A stretch of DNA of 64,000 nt, taken from positions 2,356,001 to 2,420,000 of the forward strand of contig NZ_LT629749.1 of NCBI RefSeq assembly GCF_900105065.1. Direction: 5' to 3'. Positions 1 through 9,204 of this stretch are shown here, piece after piece (position 1 is the first letter of the stretch; the number at the start of each line of letters is the position of its first letter). Source of the stretch: Friedmanniella luteola. Its GTDB lineage: Bacteria; Actinomycetota; Actinomycetes; Propionibacteriales; Propionibacteriaceae. The notes under the pieces are model-generated. The model ran no database searches, was not told where the DNA came from, and saw only the letters and a program-made list of their open reading frames with translations. The position numbers were made by a program, and so were the translations under genes.

Positions 1-638
<638 letters not shown>

Positions 639-682
639 AGGCTGTCCCTCACCTCGACGGTGGGCTCAGTCTAGGTGCAAGG

Positions 683-1765
683 TCAGGGCTGCTCGGCCGC
701 GTGGCGCACGACGACGACCTGGTCGCCGGTCTCCAGCTTGGCCACCGTCGGGTCGTAGAAGCGGCGCAGCGTCCGGTTGCGGACCACGGCGATCACCCGC
801 TCCCCCTCCACCTGGCCCGGGTTCAGCCCGACCTCGTCGCGGGTCACCTGCCGCTCGCCCACCTCGAGCCCCTCGCGGGAGGACAGCAGGTCCTCGATCA
901 CGGTGCCCAGGTTGGGGCTGGTGGCCGACAGCCCCAGCAGCCGGCCGACGGCCTCGGAGGAGGTGATCACCGCGTTCGCCCCGGACTGGCGCAGCAGCGA
1001 GGCGTTGTCCTCCTCGCGGACGGCGACCACGACGTGCGCGCTGGGGTTGAGCTGCCGGACGGTCAGGGTGACCAGGATCGCGGAGTCGTCGCGGTCGAGG
1101 GTGATGATCACCTCGCGCGCCTTGATGATCTCGGCCCGGCGCAGCACCTCCCGCCGCGTCGCGTCGCCCTCGATGGCGGCGTAGCCGCGGATGTTCGCGT
1201 CGGACACCGCGGTCCCCCGGCCGTCGATCACGACGATCTGCGCCGGGTTGCAGCCGTTCGCCTCCAGGGTGTCGACGGCGCTGCGGCCCTTGGTGCCGTA
1301 GCCGACCACGACGACGTGGTTGCGCATGTGCTTCCTCCAGCGGGAGTCGAGAAAGATGCGCCGGCCCTCGTTGGCCAGCACCTGCAGCGTCGTCCCGACC
1401 AGCAGGACCAGGAACATGATGCGCAGCGGCGTCACGAGGACCGCGTTCAGGATCCGCGAGTGCGGGGTGATCGGGGTGATGTCGCCGTAGCCGGTGGTCG
1501 TGATGGTGACGGTGGCGTAGTAGATGGCGTCGACCAGGGTGACCTCGCCGTCGTGGCTGTCGGTGTAGGCGTTCCGGTCGAGGTACACGAGCAGCACGAT
1601 GAACGCCACCAGCAGGAGCGCCAGCACCCCGCGGCGGGCCAGCTCGACCAGCGGCGACGTGGTCCGGGCCGGCAGGCTGACCAGGGCGTCGTGGGTCCAC
1701 GGCCGCTGGCCGCGCTGCCGCCGCGAGATCAGCGACGGGGTGCTGCCGGTCGCCCGCGAGCTCAT
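683..1765 (-). CDS. Potassium channel with RCK (TrkA-N/TrkA-C) domains
   Basis: A 360-residue two-TM ligand-gated K+ channel subunit of the MthK/Kch type. Transmembrane helices are at about 46-62 and 106-130, with the pore filter TTGYGD at 90-95 between them. A cytosolic RCK domain starts with the nucleotide-binding VVVVGYGTKG near 150, and a TrkA-C-like domain fills about 275-355. The start ATG at 1765 overlaps the apt stop by 4 bases (ATGA), so the two are probably translationally coupled. It sits between apt and relA, where relA usually follows apt or secF directly. The ion is inferred from the filter; the RCK ligand is unknown. Confidence 0.9.
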   Translation of the reverse strand: MSSRATGSTPSLISRRQRGQRPWTHDALVSLPARTTSPLVELARRGVLALLLVAFIVLLVYLDRNAYTDSHDGEVTLVDAIYYATVTITTTGYGDITPITPHSRILNAVLVTPLRIMFLVLLVGTTLQVLANEGRRIFLDSRWRKHMRNHVVVVGYGTKGRSAVDTLEANGCNPAQIVVIDGRGTAVSDANIRGYAAIEGDATRREVLRRAEIIKAREVIITLDRDDSAILVTLTVRQLNPSAHVVVAVREEDNASLLRQSGANAVITSSEAVGRLLGLSATSPNLGTVIEDLLSSREGLEVGERQVTRDEVGLNPGQVEGERVIAVVRNRTLRRFYDPTVAKLETGDQVVVVRHAAEQP

Positions 1766-2292
1766 GCCGCTCCGCTGGTCAGCACGGCGGACACGCGCTC
1801 GAGACCGTGCTCGGCCAGCAGCGCCCGCCCGGGCAGGAAGGCCAGCTCCAGCAGCACCGAGACGCCGACCACCTCGGCCCCCAGCCGGCGCACCAGGCCG
1901 GCGGCCGCGACCGCGGTGCCCCCGGTGGCCAGCACGTCGTCGACGACCAGCACCCGGTCGCCCGGCCCGACGGCGTCGGCGTGCAGGGCCAGCGTCTCCT
2001 CGCCGTACTCGAGAGCGTACGAGACCTCGACCGTCTCCCGGGGCAGTTTGCCGGGCTTGCGGGCCGGGACGAACCCCACCCCCAGGGCCAGCGCGACCGG
2101 CGGGCCGAACAGGAAGCCGCGGGCCTCGAGCCCGACCACGACGTCGACCGCGTCCGGTGCCGCGGCCACCAGCCCGTCGACCGCGGCGGCCAGGCCCCAC
2201 GCCGAGGCCAGCAGCGGCGTCACGTCCTTGAACACCACGCCGGGACGCGGGAAGTCGGGCACGTCGACCACGAGGGACGCCAGGTCGACCAT
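1762..2292 (-). CDS. apt: Adenine phosphoribosyltransferase
   Basis: Purine salvage: adenine plus PRPP gives AMP. The protein has 176 residues, the usual length. Features seen are the FPRPGVVFKDVTPLL N-terminal segment (14-28), the EARGF loop (56-60) and the PRPP-binding VLVVDDVLATGGT (114-126). The ATG start lies 10 bases after the secF stop and the gene overlaps the channel gene by 4 bases, so it belongs to the sec-apt-rel transcription unit, the common actinobacterial arrangement. Confidence 0.95.
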   Translation of the reverse strand: MVDLASLVVDVPDFPRPGVVFKDVTPLLASAWGLAAAVDGLVAAAPDAVDVVVGLEARGFLFGPPVALALGVGFVPARKPGKLPRETVEVSYALEYGEETLALHADAVGPGDRVLVVDDVLATGGTAVAAAGLVRRLGAEVVGVSVLLELAFLPGRALLAEHGLERVSAVLTSGAA

Positions 2293-2302
2293 CGGCGTGT
2301 CC

Positions 2303-3466
2303 TCAGCTCCGGCGCTGGCTGCGCGGCTTGTGCTGCGGCTGCGGCCGCTTGGCCGCGCCCTCGCTGATGGGCCGGACGGGCACCGAGCCCGCGGCCGCCC
2401 GCGTCACGGTCAGGGCCGGCGCACGGCCGGCGCCGACCGAGACGTTGTCCGCCGCCTCGTCACCACGCCCTCGGGCGCCGTCCTTGGCGCGGCGCGCCGC
2501 CACCCGGGCGGCCAGCTTCTGCATCTCCGGGCTCCGCTCCTTGATCTGCGCCAGCAGCGGGGTGGCGATGAAGATCGAGGAGTAGGCGCCGGAGACCATG
2601 CCGACGAACAGGGCGAGCGCCAGGTCCTTGAGGGGCCCCTCGCCGAGGATGAACGCACCGGCGAACAGCAGGGCCGCCACCGGCAGGACACCGATGATCG
2701 TCGTGTTGATGGAACGGACCAGCACCTGGTTGACGGCCAGGTTCGCGGCCTCGGAGTAGGTGCGGGTGCTGCTGCTGCGCAGGTCGCGGACGTTCTCCCG
2801 GACCTTGTCGAACACCACGACGGTGTCGTACAGCGAGTAGCCGAGGATGGTGAGCACCCCGATCAGCGTCGCCGGGGTGACGGTGAAGCCCACCAGGGCG
2901 TAGATGCCGATCGTCAGCAGCAGGTCGTGGCCCAGGGCCACCAGGGCCGCCGCGGACATCGCGCCGTCCCGGAAGTAGATCCAGATCATCAGCCCGACGA
3001 GGACCAGGAAGACGACGAGGGCGATCAGCCCGCGCTCGGTGATCTGGTCACCCCACGACGCGCCGATCAGGTTGTAGGCGACCTCGTCGGTGGCGACGCC
3101 GGCCTCCTCGCCGATCGCCGCCCGCACCACCGGGACCTCGCTGGTCGCGTCGAGGGTGCGCGTCTGCACGCGCACCTGGTCGCTGCCGATGGTGTTGATG
3201 GTGGTGTCGTCGAGGTCGGGGAGCCCCGTCCGCTCCAGCGCCGAGCGCATGCCGTCCACGGTCTGGCTGTTCACCGTGGTGCTGGCGCGGAAGTCGGCCC
3301 CGCCGTCGAACTCGATCCCGAAGTCCAGCCCGCGCAGGGCGAGCGCGCCGATCGAGATCAGCAGGAGGACCGCCGAGAGGGCGTACCAGCGGCGGCGGCG
3401 GGCGATGAACTCGTAGGAGACCTCACCGGTGTACAGCCGGTGCCCGAGATCGCTGAACTTCGACAT
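2303..3466 (-). CDS. secF: Protein translocase subunit SecF
   Basis: Membrane partner of SecD in the SecDF complex, which uses the proton gradient to help SecYEG export proteins. It has 387 residues with one N-terminal helix, a short extracytoplasmic domain (about 50-150) containing the FGIEFDGGADFRAS segment, and five C-terminal helices with the SLYDTVVVFDKVREN motif. The C-terminal ~80 residues form a basic, Pro/Ala/Arg-rich cytoplasmic tail, longer than in E. coli SecF. The ATG overlaps the secD stop by one base (TGATG), implying coupled translation. Confidence 0.95.
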   Translation of the reverse strand: MSKFSDLGHRLYTGEVSYEFIARRRRWYALSAVLLLISIGALALRGLDFGIEFDGGADFRASTTVNSQTVDGMRSALERTGLPDLDDTTINTIGSDQVRVQTRTLDATSEVPVVRAAIGEEAGVATDEVAYNLIGASWGDQITERGLIALVVFLVLVGLMIWIYFRDGAMSAAALVALGHDLLLTIGIYALVGFTVTPATLIGVLTILGYSLYDTVVVFDKVRENVRDLRSSSTRTYSEAANLAVNQVLVRSINTTIIGVLPVAALLFAGAFILGEGPLKDLALALFVGMVSGAYSSIFIATPLLAQIKERSPEMQKLAARVAARRAKDGARGRGDEAADNVSVGAGRAPALTVTRAAAGSVPVRPISEGAAKRPQPQHKPRSQRRS

Positions 3467-5229
3467 CAGGACTTCTCTCCAGGGGTCGCGGCCGGCGAGG
3501 CCGTCGTGCCGACGGCGTGCGTGCCGGCGCTGCGGGCGGCCGAGGCGGCCGACCCGGCGCGGCGGGTCCGCACGCCGGGCAGGGCCTTCACGCCGAGGTG
3601 GCTCGGGTCGAGCCCGGACAGCCGGTGGCCGCCGCCGAAGAACTTCGTCCGGGCCAGCAGCGTCATCAGGGGTTTGGTGAACAGGAACACGACCAGCACG
3701 TCGATCAGGGTGGTCAGGCCGAGCGTGAACGCGAAGCCCTTCACCGAGCCGATGGCCAGGATGAACAGGATGATCGCGGAGAGCATGGACACCGCGTCCG
3801 CGATCAGCACCGTCTGCCGGGCCCGGCGCCAGCCGGTCTCGACGGCGGTCCGCAGGCTGCGGCCGTCGCGGACCTCGTCGCGGATCCGTTCGAAGTAGAT
3901 GACGAAGCTGTCAGCGGTCACGCCGATCGCGACGATCGCGCCGGCGATGCCGGGCAGGTTGAGCGCGAAGCCCACCGAGCTGCCGAGCAGCACCATGCAG
4001 GCGTAGGTGATGATCGCGGCCACCACCAGCGAGGCGATGACGACGATGCCGAGCCCGCGGTAGTAGAGGAAGCAGAACCCGACCACCAGGACCAGCCCGA
4101 CGAGACCGGCGATGAGGCCCGCGTGCAGCTGCTCACCGCCGAGGGTCGCGGAGACGTTGGAGACCTCGGAGACCTCGAAGGCCAGCGGCAGGGCGCCGTA
4201 CTTCAGCACGTTGGCCAGGTCGGTGGCGCTGGCCTGGGTGAAGCTCCCGGAGATCTCCGCCTGCCCGCCCGGGATGGCCGAGCTGACCGACGGGGCCGAG
4301 ATGGTCTCGCCGTCCAGCACGATGGCGAAGCGGTTCTGGGGGTCGGTCCGCTGGGCCAGCTGCCCGGTGATGTTCTCGAAGGCGGTGCCGCCCTCGGAGT
4401 TGAAGGTGAGGTTGACGACCCACTGGATGCCGTTCTGCGGGATGCCGGCCGTGGCGCCCGTCAGCGTGTCGCCCTGGATCAGCGTCGGGCCCAGCAGGTA
4501 CTTCTCGGTGCCCTCGCGGTTGCAGGAGAACAGCGGCTGGTCGGAGACGTCGACCTGGTCACCCGCCTGGTCGCAGGTGAAGGCTGCGAAGTCGGCGGTG
4601 TCGGCGTCGCTCGGCTGGTAGTTGATCGCCTCGTCGGGCGGGGTGCCCTGACCCTCGGCGGTGGGCCGGGGGGTCGACGGGGCCGGCGGGGCGGTCGGCA
4701 GCCCGGGCAGCGGCCGGTTGTTCCCGGTGGGCGTGGCGCCGGCCTGCGGGGTCGCGCTGGGCGCCGTCGAGGGGGCCCCGGCGGACGCGCCGTCGCTGGG
4801 CTCGCCGCTGGGCGCCGCGCTCGGCTGCTCGCCGGGGGTGACGGGCGGAGCGACCTGCTCGGCGGAGTAGACAGCCCGGAAGCGCAGCACCGCCGTCTGG
4901 CCGACCTGCTCGACGAGCCGGTCCTCCTGGACGTTGGGGACGCTGACGATGATCTGCTTGTCGCCGGCCGTCGTCACCTCGGACTCGCCGACGCCGAGGC
5001 TGTCGACGCGGTTCTGGATGATCGTCCGCGCCTCTTCGAGGCTGGTCTTGTCGACGGCGCCGGTGCCCGAGGTGTTCTGCGCCGTCAGGGTGATGGTCGT
5101 GCCGCCCTGGAGGTCGAGGCCGAGCTTGGGGGTCCAGGTCTTGCTCAGACCCATCAGGCCGACCAGCGCGACCACGAGGGCCAGGAGGACGATGAGGGTG
5201 CGGCCGGGTCGGCCACTCTGTGCTGCCAC
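3466..5229 (-). CDS. secD: Protein translocase subunit SecD
   Basis: Larger SecDF subunit, 587 residues. It has an N-terminal helix (11-29), the P1 motif LGLDLQGGT (37-45), a large extracytoplasmic domain, then five helices with the GVTADSFVIYFERIRDE segment typical of SecD. Residues about 127-200 are a low-complexity Pro/Ser/Ala/Thr insertion inside the extracytoplasmic domain, probably a flexible linker. The start is GTG at 5229; an AAGGAA element lies about 10 bases upstream. It is transcribed with yajC (50 bases upstream) and secF. Confidence 0.94.
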   Translation of the reverse strand: MAAQSGRPGRTLIVLLALVVALVGLMGLSKTWTPKLGLDLQGGTTITLTAQNTSGTGAVDKTSLEEARTIIQNRVDSLGVGESEVTTAGDKQIIVSVPNVQEDRLVEQVGQTAVLRFRAVYSAEQVAPPVTPGEQPSAAPSGEPSDGASAGAPSTAPSATPQAGATPTGNNRPLPGLPTAPPAPSTPRPTAEGQGTPPDEAINYQPSDADTADFAAFTCDQAGDQVDVSDQPLFSCNREGTEKYLLGPTLIQGDTLTGATAGIPQNGIQWVVNLTFNSEGGTAFENITGQLAQRTDPQNRFAIVLDGETISAPSVSSAIPGGQAEISGSFTQASATDLANVLKYGALPLAFEVSEVSNVSATLGGEQLHAGLIAGLVGLVLVVGFCFLYYRGLGIVVIASLVVAAIITYACMVLLGSSVGFALNLPGIAGAIVAIGVTADSFVIYFERIRDEVRDGRSLRTAVETGWRRARQTVLIADAVSMLSAIILFILAIGSVKGFAFTLGLTTLIDVLVVFLFTKPLMTLLARTKFFGGGHRLSGLDPSHLGVKALPGVRTRRAGSAASAARSAGTHAVGTTASPAATPGEKS

Positions 5230-5279
5230 GGGGAGGAAGGTTCCTTGCTACGCGAGACCGAGCGGGGAGGGTCGGTCGA

Positions 5280-5738
5280 TCAGCTGGGGCGCTTGGGGTC
5301 GGCCCCCGCCGACGGGTTCTGCCACTCGACGTCCTGGGCGACGGCGGTGGAGCCGTCGCGGTCGCCGGGGGCGGTGCCGAGGTCGGAGGTGGTCTCGCGC
5401 GGGGCGAGGCCGTCGGCGTCGGTCAGCACCTCGTCGTCGTCGAGGAGGTCGTCCTCGTCGGTCACGGTGTCCTCGTCGGCCTCGGTGACGGCCCGGACGA
5501 TGGCCTGCTTGAGCACGGTCAGCTCGACGCCGGGCGAGATCTCGAGGACGGCCTGACGGTCGCCCAGGGAGACGATGGTGCCGAAGAGCCCGCTGCCCAG
5601 CAGCACGCGGTTGCCCGGCTGGAGGCTGTTGAGCGTGTTCTGCACCGCCTGCTGACGCTTCTTCTGGGGGCGCAGGATGAGGAAGTAGAACGCGAACACC
5701 ATCAGCGCGATCAGGATCAGGGTCGAGTAGTTCTGCAT
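5280..5738 (-). CDS. yajC: Preprotein translocase accessory subunit YajC
   Basis: Small SecDF-associated membrane protein of 152 residues. A single N-terminal helix (about 5-22) is followed by the diagnostic LRPQKKR and a small YajC fold (NTLNSLQPGNRVLLGSGLFGTI). The C-terminal ~65 residues are strongly acidic (runs of Asp/Glu at about 88-108) and disordered, an extension often seen in actinobacterial YajC. It is the first gene of the secDF-apt-rel run. A TAGAGT -10 element on the minus strand at 5861-5856 would give a leader of about 110 bases. Confidence 0.93.
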   Translation of the reverse strand: MQNYSTLILIALMVFAFYFLILRPQKKRQQAVQNTLNSLQPGNRVLLGSGLFGTIVSLGDRQAVLEISPGVELTVLKQAIVRAVTEADEDTVTDEDDLLDDDEVLTDADGLAPRETTSDLGTAPGDRDGSTAVAQDVEWQNPSAGADPKRPS

Positions 5739-5855
5739 GGCTCCAGCATCCGTCGGGGCACCCAGCGCGCGGGCTGCGCACCGGTCGGGGTCGTCGGGTC
5801 GAGATGGCCGACCGAAGTCGGGTCGAGCCGGCCGGCGCGCGGCGCCGACCGACGT

Positions 5856-5861
5856 ACTCTA
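5856..5861 (-). promoter_or_regulatory. Candidate -10 element upstream of yajC
   Basis: Minus-strand TAGAGT fits the actinobacterial -10 pattern TANNNT and lies in the 146-base gap between ruvB and yajC. No convincing -35 is visible. It would start a separate yajC-secD-secF-apt transcript with a leader of about 110 bases. Confidence 0.4.
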
Positions 5862-5884
5862 CCCACTCGGGACCCCCGGGCGCC

Positions 5885-6946
5885 TCAGCCGAACAGGTCG
5901 GGAGCGGTGTCGGGACCGCTCGCCCCGCCCGGGACGGCCAGTCCCAGGTGCCGCCAGGCCGCCGGTGTCGCCACCCGTCCGCGCGGGGTCCGCATCAGGA
6001 ACCCCTGCCGCACCAGGAAGGGCTCGGCGACCTCCTCGACGGTCTCCCGCTCCTCCCCGACGGAGATCGCGAGCGTCGACAGCCCGACGGGTCCGCCCCC
6101 GAACCGGGTGCACATGGCGCGCAGCACGGCCCGGTCCAGCCGGTCCAGTCCGAGCTCGTCGACCTCGTAGAGCTCGAGTGCCGCCCGGGCCAGGGCGGGG
6201 GTGATCCGGCCGTCCGCCCGGACCTGGGCGTAGTCGCGCACCCGGCGCAGCAGCCGGTTGGCGATCCGGGGGGTGCCGCGGGAGCGTCGGGCGATCTCGG
6301 CCGCGCCGGCGGCGTCGAGCCGCGCCTCGATCAGCTCGGCCGAGCGGTGCACGATGTGCTCCAGGGCCGCGGTGTCGTAGAAGTCGAGCTGCGCGGTGAA
6401 GCCGAACCGGTCCCGCAGCGGGCCGGGCAGCAGCCCGGCGCGGGTGGTGGCCCCGACCAGGGTGAAGCGCGGGATCTCCAGCGGGATGGCGGTGGCGCCC
6501 GGGCCCTTGCCCACCACGACGTCGACCCGGAAGTCCTCCATCGCCAGGTAGAGCATCTCCTCGGCGGGGCGCGACATCCGGTGGATCTCGTCGAGGAAGA
6601 ACACCTCGCCCTCGGTGAGCCCGGACAGGATGGCCGCGAGGTCGCCGGCGTGGGTGATGGCCGGGCCGCTGGAGATGCGCAGCGGGGCCCCCATCTCCCC
6701 CGCGATGATCATGGCCAGCGTCGTCTTGCCCAGCCCGGGCGGCCCGGAGAGCAGCACGTGGTCGGCGACGGTGCCGCGGTGCCGGGCCGCCTCCAGCACC
6801 AGGCCCAGCTGGTCGCTGACCCGCGGCTGGCCCTCGAACTCGGCCAGCGACGTCGGGCGCAGCGCCGACTCGGCGGCCCGCTCGTCAGCGTCGGCCACGG
6901 GCTGGACGAGCGAGCCCAGGTCCTCCGTCTCGTCGGCGGCGTTCAC
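5885..6946 (-). CDS. ruvB: Holliday junction branch migration DNA helicase RuvB
   Basis: AAA+ motor of the RuvABC resolvasome, 353 residues. It has the Walker A GPPGLGKT and Walker B with sensor (FLDEIHR), the [19 protein letters not shown] segment, and a C-terminal winged helix that ends in the usual RTPRGR...HLGL region. The start is GTG at 6946, 4 bases after the ruvA stop. The short N-terminal extension before the [11 protein letters not shown] motif is normal in actinobacteria. Confidence 0.96.
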   Translation of the reverse strand: MNAADETEDLGSLVQPVADADERAAESALRPTSLAEFEGQPRVSDQLGLVLEAARHRGTVADHVLLSGPPGLGKTTLAMIIAGEMGAPLRISSGPAITHAGDLAAILSGLTEGEVFFLDEIHRMSRPAEEMLYLAMEDFRVDVVVGKGPGATAIPLEIPRFTLVGATTRAGLLPGPLRDRFGFTAQLDFYDTAALEHIVHRSAELIEARLDAAGAAEIARRSRGTPRIANRLLRRVRDYAQVRADGRITPALARAALELYEVDELGLDRLDRAVLRAMCTRFGGGPVGLSTLAISVGEERETVEEVAEPFLVRQGFLMRTPRGRVATPAAWRHLGLAVPGGASGPDTAPDLFG

Positions 6947-6950
6947 GCGC

Positions 6951-7556
6951 TCACCCCCGCGCCAGGGACTGCAGGGCGGCCCGCATCAGGACGGCGACGG
7001 AGGTGTCCGGGTCGGCGGCGACCAGCGGCTCCACCTCCGAGCAGGCGGCGTCAGCGTCCTTCTCCGACCAGCCGAGGCCGACGAGGCCGCGGGCCACCTG
7101 GTCGCGCCAGACCGGCTGGACGACGGCGCCGGTGTGCGGCTCGGCCGACAGCCCGACCGCGTTGATCTTGTCCTTGAGCTCGATGACCATCCGCTGGGCA
7201 CCCTTGCGGCCCACCCCCGGCACCTTGCAGAGCTGGACGAGGTTCTCGCTGGCGATCGCGGCGCGCAGCTGGTCGGGCGGCAGCACCGCGAGCGCGGCCT
7301 GTGCGAGCTTCGGCCCGACGCCGGTGGCGGTCAGCAGCAGCTCGAAGAACTCCCGCTCGTCGGCGGTGGCGAACCCGTACAGGGTGAGCGAGTCCTCGCG
7401 GACGACCAGCGAGGTGGCGAGCGTCGCCCGCTGGCCCACCCGCAGGCCGGCGACCGTGCCGGGGCTGCAGAGGGTGAGCACGCCGAGCCCGCCGACCTCG
7501 ACGACGGCGGAGGTGGGACCGACCTGCAGGACGGTGCCGCTGAGGGAGGCGATCAC
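6951..7556 (-). CDS. ruvA: Holliday junction branch migration complex subunit RuvA
   Basis: Junction-binding tetramer that loads RuvB. It has 201 residues: an OB-fold N-terminus starting VIASLSGTV, helix-hairpin-helix motifs ([15 protein letters not shown] and [19 protein letters not shown]), and a C-terminal RuvB-binding domain from about 150. The start is GTG at 7556, sharing GTGA with the ruvC stop. This start matches the family N-terminus exactly; longer in-frame extensions are not supported. Confidence 0.95.
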   Translation of the reverse strand: MIASLSGTVLQVGPTSAVVEVGGLGVLTLCSPGTVAGLRVGQRATLATSLVVREDSLTLYGFATADEREFFELLLTATGVGPKLAQAALAVLPPDQLRAAIASENLVQLCKVPGVGRKGAQRMVIELKDKINAVGLSAEPHTGAVVQPVWRDQVARGLVGLGWSEKDADAACSEVEPLVAADPDTSVAVLMRAALQSLARG

Positions 7557-8164
7557 GGGGCTCCTCGGAACTGGCGGGTCGGGGATGTCCGGGCCTGGGT
7601 GGTCTGGGCGGTCCGGGCCTGGAGGTGGGCGCGGCGCTGGCGGGCGGACTGGAGGGCGGCGGCCTCGACGGCGGCCTCGACGCGGGCGGTGGCCCCGCCG
7701 CGCCAGATGTGGCAGATGGCGAGCGCGAGCGCGTCGGCGGCGTCCGCCGGCTTGGGGGCGGCGGTGAGCCGGAGGATGCGGGTGACCATGGCGCCCACCT
7801 GCTCCTTGCCCGCGCGGCCCGAGCCGGTGATCGACGCCTTGACCTCGCTCGGGGTGTGCAGGGCGACCGGCAGGCCGTGCCGGGCCGCGACCAGCATGGC
7901 GATCCCCGCGGCCTGCGCGGTGCCCATCACCGTGGCCACGTTGTGCTGCGCGAAGACCCGCTCGACGGCGACGGCGTCCGGTCGGTGCTCGCGCACCCAC
8001 GCCTCCACCGACTCCTCGAGCTGCACCAGCCGCCGGGCGGTCTCCAGCGTCGGCGGGGTGCGGGTGACGCCCACGGCGACCAGGGTGGGCGGACGCCCGG
8101 GCACGCCGTCGACGACGCCGAGGCCGCAGCGGGTCAGCCCGGGGTCGATGCCCAGCACGCGCAC
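7553..8164 (-). CDS. ruvC: Crossover junction endodeoxyribonuclease RuvC
   Basis: Holliday junction resolvase, 203 residues. Acidic catalytic residues are recognisable: Asp in [10 protein letters not shown] near the N-terminus, Glu in [10 protein letters not shown], and the C-terminal [12 protein letters not shown] segment. It is first in ruvCAB and overlaps ruvA by 4 bases. A minus-strand TAGGGT at 8227-8222 could be its -10 element, with a leader of about 50 bases. The Arg/Gln-rich tail after residue ~175 is not conserved. Confidence 0.95.
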   Translation of the reverse strand: MRVLGIDPGLTRCGLGVVDGVPGRPPTLVAVGVTRTPPTLETARRLVQLEESVEAWVREHRPDAVAVERVFAQHNVATVMGTAQAAGIAMLVAARHGLPVALHTPSEVKASITGSGRAGKEQVGAMVTRILRLTAAPKPADAADALALAICHIWRGGATARVEAAVEAAALQSARQRRAHLQARTAQTTQARTSPTRQFRGAP

Positions 8165-8221
8165 GGCGTCACTCCTCGTCCGGGCGGCGCCCGGTCCTCG
8201 CGTCGAACAGGTGTTCGCTTG

Positions 8222-8227
8222 ACCCTA
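8222..8227 (-). promoter_or_regulatory. Candidate -10 element of ruvCAB
   Basis: Minus-strand TAGGGT, 57 bases before the ruvC start, in the gap after yebC. No clear -35 was seen, so it is tentative. Confidence 0.35.
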
Positions 8228-8267
8228 CGAGGCGGGGCCGGGTCGGCCCGGACGGCGCGCCGTGCGC

Positions 8268-8296
8268 CCTTCGACGGGCTCAGGGAGCGGGCGACG
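8268..8296. repeat. Degenerate copy of the CTTCGACGGGCTCAGG-type repeat
   Basis: The yebC-ruvC gap contains CCCTTCGACGGGCTCAGGGA followed at once by GCGGGCGACGGGCTC. It resembles one arm of the intact inverted repeat at 53718-53756 (TTCGACAGGCTCGGGG) and may be a decayed member of the same dispersed family. It could help end yebC transcription, but no strong stem forms here. Confidence 0.35.
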
Positions 8297-8305
8297 GGCT
8301 CGGCG

Positions 8306-9067
8306 TCAGCTGATCGACGCGAGGACCTCGTCGGAGGCGTCGAAGTTGGCGTAGACGTTCTGGACGTCGTCGGAGTCCTCGAGGGCGTCGATGATCTTCA
8401 TGACCTTCTCGACGGTCGGGGCGTCGACCTCCTGGGTGAACTCCGGGACGAAGGAGACCTCGGCGGAGTCGTAGTCCAGGCCGGCCTCCTGGACCGCGGT
8501 CCGCACCCGGACGGTGTCGGCGGGGTCGGAGATGACCTCGAAGCTCTCCCCCAGGTCGTTGACCTCCTCGGGGTCGGCGTCCAGCGTCGCCTCGAGGACG
8601 TCGTCCTCGGCCAGCGTCCGGTCGCCCTGCTGCTTCGGGACCACGACGACGCCCTTGCGGCTGAACACCCGGGCGGTCGAGCCGGAGTCGGCCATCGTGC
8701 CCCCGTTGCGGGTCACCGCGACGCGGACCTCGGAGGCGGAGCGGTTCCGGTTGTCGGTCAGGCACTCGATGAGCATGGCGATGCCGGCGGGTCCGTAGGC
8801 CTCGTACATGAGCGTCTCGTAGTCGGCGCCGCCCGACTCGGCCCCGGACCCACGCTTCACCGCGCGGTCGATGTTGTCCTTCGGGACGGAGGTCTTCTTG
8901 GCCTTCTGGATCGCGTCGAAGAGCGTCGGGTTGCCGTCGACGTCACCGCCGCCGAGACGGGCGGCGACCTCGATGTTCTTGATCAGCTTCGCGAACGACT
9001 TGGCCCGGCGCGCGTCGACGACGGCCTTCTGGTGCTTGGTGGTTGCCCACTTGGAGTGTCCCGACAT
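8306..9067 (-). CDS. YebC/PmpR (TACO1) family protein
   Basis: A 253-residue member of the YebC family. The family was long annotated as transcriptional regulators and is now linked to translation of difficult proline stretches. It starts [14 protein letters not shown], the family signature, and continues with [16 protein letters not shown] and [10 protein letters not shown]. It is full length. Members next to ruvCAB are the usual context. The ATG start coincides with the expected transcription start of the -10 element at 9080-9075, so the mRNA is probably leaderless. Confidence 0.93.
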   Translation of the reverse strand: MSGHSKWATTKHQKAVVDARRAKSFAKLIKNIEVAARLGGGDVDGNPTLFDAIQKAKKTSVPKDNIDRAVKRGSGAESGGADYETLMYEAYGPAGIAMLIECLTDNRNRSASEVRVAVTRNGGTMADSGSTARVFSRKGVVVVPKQQGDRTLAEDDVLEATLDADPEEVNDLGESFEVISDPADTVRVRTAVQEAGLDYDSAEVSFVPEFTQEVDAPTVEKVMKIIDALEDSDDVQNVYANFDASDEVLASIS

Positions 9068-9074
9068 GGGGGCG

Positions 9075-9080
9075 ATTCTA
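9075..9080 (-). promoter_or_regulatory. Leaderless promoter of yebC (-10 TAGAAT)
   Basis: Minus-strand TAGAAT ends 7 bases before the yebC ATG, so transcription should begin at or next to the start codon. A GCTGAC 16 bases further upstream is a possible weak -35. Confidence 0.6.
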
Positions 9081-9204
9081 AGGCCAGGCGCCGAGAGTCA
9101 GCACTACCGAGCCCGACCGACGCGAGGGCGGCCGACAAGACCTGACCTCCACCGGGGCGGCCAGGAGCCCCCTCCGCGTCCGAGCGGAGCGAGGACGGAC
9201 ACGA

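Noticed and set aside
701-3898. Plus-strand open frame of 1065 codons antisense to the channel, apt and secF
   Set aside because: Antisense shadow crossing three real genes and their boundaries; composition-driven.
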